This document shows, piece by piece, positions 61,859 through 64,000 of a stretch of 64,000 nucleotides of DNA. The position numbers were made by a program, and so were the translations under genes. How positions within the stretch are numbered: position 1 is the stretch's first letter; each line of letters opens with the position of its first letter. A model generated the notes under the pieces. It made no database searches. It was not told where the DNA came from and saw only the letters and a list, made by a program, of their open reading frames with translations. Origin of the DNA: Gibbula magus (taxonomy: Eukaryota; Mollusca; Gastropoda; Trochida; Trochidae); assembly GCA_936450465.1 (NCBI GenBank), contig OW388300.1, positions 42,006,358 through 42,070,357 on the forward strand, given 5' to 3'.

Positions 61859-62273
61859 GTCTGATTAAAATCTACGGTTTTCAAAGGATTAAAACTTACA
61901 ATATAGTTGATCTACCGGGATACGAATTCATATCGTCTGATAACTGCCCGTACGCTTGCATTTTTGACGCAATTCAGTTAACCAACCACAAGACCTCCAA
62001 CAAAAACTTTCGGTGCGAGTAGCTAGGGGCAGATAACTCCAAACAGCTTTCATTTAGTCTGTTCCAAATGCTTTCAAAACGTCGATCGTTTAAAAACTAT
62101 GATGTGATTGGTCAGCTATATGACTGAGCTTGGTCTGCGCTTAACTGGTTCGGAACACAAACCTTTGCGAGATTTTCTCAGACCTTGTGGCGAGGAATCT
62201 ACAGAACCACTTCGTATCCCGGTAGATGCATTATTTTGCAAATTTTATTCCTCGAGTCGATTTTGATCAGATT
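61859..62273 (+). mobile_element. MITE family C, copy 3
   Basis: GTCTGATTAAAATCTACGG opens and GTCGATTTTGATCAGATTG closes the element. The interior is complete as in copy 2 (CAGTTAACCAACCACAAGAC, GGGGCAGATAACTCCAAACA, TGGCGAGGAATCTACAGAAC). Confidence 0.85.
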
Positions 62274-62795
62274 GGTTGTCGGCCGCTTGAATTGTACAGC
62301 GTATGCACAACATGTCATACATATCAAATTTTACTTTGAACAAACTGACTATGCCTATCATTTACATGTACATATATGCATAAGTTACAAACCAAAATCA
62401 TGTTTCTGACGAAAGTTTAATATGAGGTTATTTTATTTAATAGCTGTACATGAACTTTGTAGGTTTTGTTTTATATACATATATACGATCCTTGCAATTT
62501 CATTTCACCTTACATGAAGCTCTTGCTGAATAGCTGTTCGTGGCATATAAGGATTTTTTAAAGTTCAATTTTAGCAATTGTTATTGTAAGAAAGTGAATC
62601 AATGAGTTAGTATTTCATGGTTTTTGCTTTTAATAAAATATGTATTTGGTGATCGTGAGATATCCTGTAGTTTTCTTATTCTTATCGATTAAAATGTAAT
62701 AGATATCCTGAATTTTTATGATACAAAGACTCCTGTATCTTTGTTCTCGAACCATTTTGTGAGTAATGGAATGATGCCAACAATACGGTAGCATG
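62274..62795. other. Non-coding, nothing recognised
   Basis: AT-rich; no gene. Confidence 0.3.
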
Positions 62796-62805
62796 CATAT
62801 TCGTA

Positions 62806-63129
62806 CAGTCTGATTAAAATCGACGGTTTTCCGAGGAATAAAAATTGCAAAAAAGTGCATCTACCGGGATACGAACTCGTATCGTTCAGAGGTTTCCTCG
62901 CAAAACCGACTGATAACAGCCCGTAGACTCCCATGTTCTGACGCAATTTGATGTGATTGACCAGCTATTTGATTGGGCTTTGCCTGCGCTAAACTGACTC
63001 GGAACACTCGCCTATACGTGGTGTTCTCAGACCTTGCGGCGAGGAAGCTACAGAACCTGTTCGTATCCCGGTAGATGCATTATTTTGAAAATTGTATTCC
63101 TCGGGACAAGGTCGATTTTAATCAGACTG
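62806..63129 (+). mobile_element. MITE family C, copy 4, internally deleted, with ~10-bp TSD
   Basis: CAGTCTGATTAAAATCGACG and its inverse GTCGATTTTAATCAGACTG bound 324 bases. CATATTCGTA (62796-62805) and CATATTCCTA (63130-63139) flank it with one mismatch. The block with CAATCACAAGACCTCC to the CTATGATG junction present in other copies is deleted here. Confidence 0.85.
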
Positions 63130-63379
63130 CATATTCCTAAAATGAATATGTCACTTTTGATTTTAACCATACGCATTTCACATGCCGTAGTGCAAGGTAT
63201 ATGAAGTAATGAAATATATTAGTAAAACTATACACTATTAGATCCCTGAACTTTAACGCATCTTTAACAGTAGAAAAAACTCCTATTATCAAACGAATAA
63301 AGGACTATAAAGTGACTGCTCCACTCTTTGAAATATGGACATTTCCTGTTGGGCAGAAGGACTGTTTCGCCGAGCTCGA
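63130..63379. other. Non-coding, nothing recognised
   Basis: Short AT-rich spacer between two MITEs. Confidence 0.3.
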
Positions 63380-63784
63380 CATCCTCGGTTACCCAGGGTC
63401 TTATATATGCTCCGTTTCTCTCAAACATATCACACATGGGAAACTCTGTCAGCGAAATCTATACTCAAATTATCCGCCCTTGGCCGGCGTGAGCCAATCA
63501 AACCGCTACGCAGCTTGGACCTGCGAGCCAATGACAATTCATATCACTTCGTTACAAAGCACGCGGGGTCATTTTGTTAGCCATCCGTCACCGGTTATCT
63601 CCCTTGTCCATTTCCGTCTTATCGTATTGAGTATTTTCGTTGGTTACTGACTTCGTCACGTCGGCCAAGGGCGGGTAATTTTAGTATAGATTTCGCTGAC
63701 AGAGTTTCTCTGATGAAATTTCCCATGGGTCATAAAGTGGAGAGTAACGGAGCATATATATAAAACCCTTGGTAACCGAGGATG
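63380..63784. mobile_element. 405-bp MITE family D, copy 2, with perfect 9-bp TSD
   Basis: CATCCTCGGTTACCCAGGGT opens and CCTTGGTAACCGAGGATG closes the element. CGAGCTCGA flanks both sides exactly (63371-63379, 63785-63793). The interior (CCAATCAAACCGCTACG through GGTTACTGACTTCG) is the inverse of the interior of copy 1. Open frames inside are artefacts. Confidence 0.9.
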
Positions 63785-63793
63785 CGAGCTCGA

Positions 63794-64000
63794 GTGCATG
63801 TGGAACACGTGCTAGGAAGGTGGTGTGATTCGTTGTGGGACTTGCCATTTGGGCTGCGTTTGTTTTGCACAATGAGTGTCGCACGTGTGATCAAATTCCT
63901 AATCGAACGACACTAGTGTCATTCTCTTGTGCACTCTTGAGTCACTCGAATTGAGGAGGGATGTCGTGATAGTAACGGAAGCACGTCATTTGACGCAGTA
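63794..64000. other. Window end, nothing recognised
   Basis: Mixed-composition DNA with no gene or repeat structure supported. Confidence 0.3.

Noticed and set aside
63312..63884. Three frames of 67-112 codons
   Set aside because: They translate the family D MITE, whose two ends and 9-bp duplication are clear.

Overview
This window looks like nuclear DNA of a marine invertebrate, most likely a mollusc. It is AT-rich and gene-poor, has small exons with GT-AG borders separated by kilobases of intron, and is packed with tRNA-derived SINEs, terminal-inverted-repeat DNA transposons and MITEs. The mollusc assignment is an inference from repeat types and lectin gene style; no diagnostic gene fixes the taxon.

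The one convincing host gene runs left to right across about 40 kb (20061-59893). It has a putative first exon with a signal-like hydrophobic stretch and a small Cys-rich domain (20061-20357), an exon with three 30-residue basic repeats (27163-27568), two micro-exons of 39 and 42 bases (40292-40330, 41884-41925), and two exons that together make a C-type lectin-like domain (45322-45543, 59664-59893). Junctions are compatible throughout: phase 0, then four consecutive phase-1 junctions. The joined frame is 412 codons including the stop. The lectin exons are the surest part and the first exon the least sure.

The introns are mostly transposons. Intron 1 holds a 3.85-kb inverted-repeat element, a LINE fragment and two TTAA MITEs. 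Intron 2 holds a 9-bp-TSD MITE and a 10.5-kb CACTA (En/Spm)-type element with a CAT target duplication, which encloses a frameshifted transposase fragment. Intron 4 holds a MITE, a THAP-domain remnant and tandem repeats. Intron 5 splits the lectin domain and contains 244 copies of a 30-bp repeat (45630-52956).

That array is the most striking object in the window. It lies inside one terminal inverted repeat of a hAT-like foldback MITE (45613-53169). An unexpanded relative with a perfect 8-bp target duplication is at 17569-17841, and the single-copy partner arm at about 53122-53151 still carries one monomer (27 of 30 bases match the first array unit). The minisatellite therefore appears to have grown from a transposon terminus.

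Region by region: 1-20 kb holds MITEs, SINEs, hairpins and one possible terminal exon of another gene (10955-11044). 20-60 kb is the lectin gene with its loaded introns. 60-64 kb holds further MITEs, including a 90-bp hairpin with an 8-bp duplication and a 405-bp element with a perfect 9-bp duplication. I found no rRNA genes, functional tRNA genes, CRISPR arrays or prokaryotic features.
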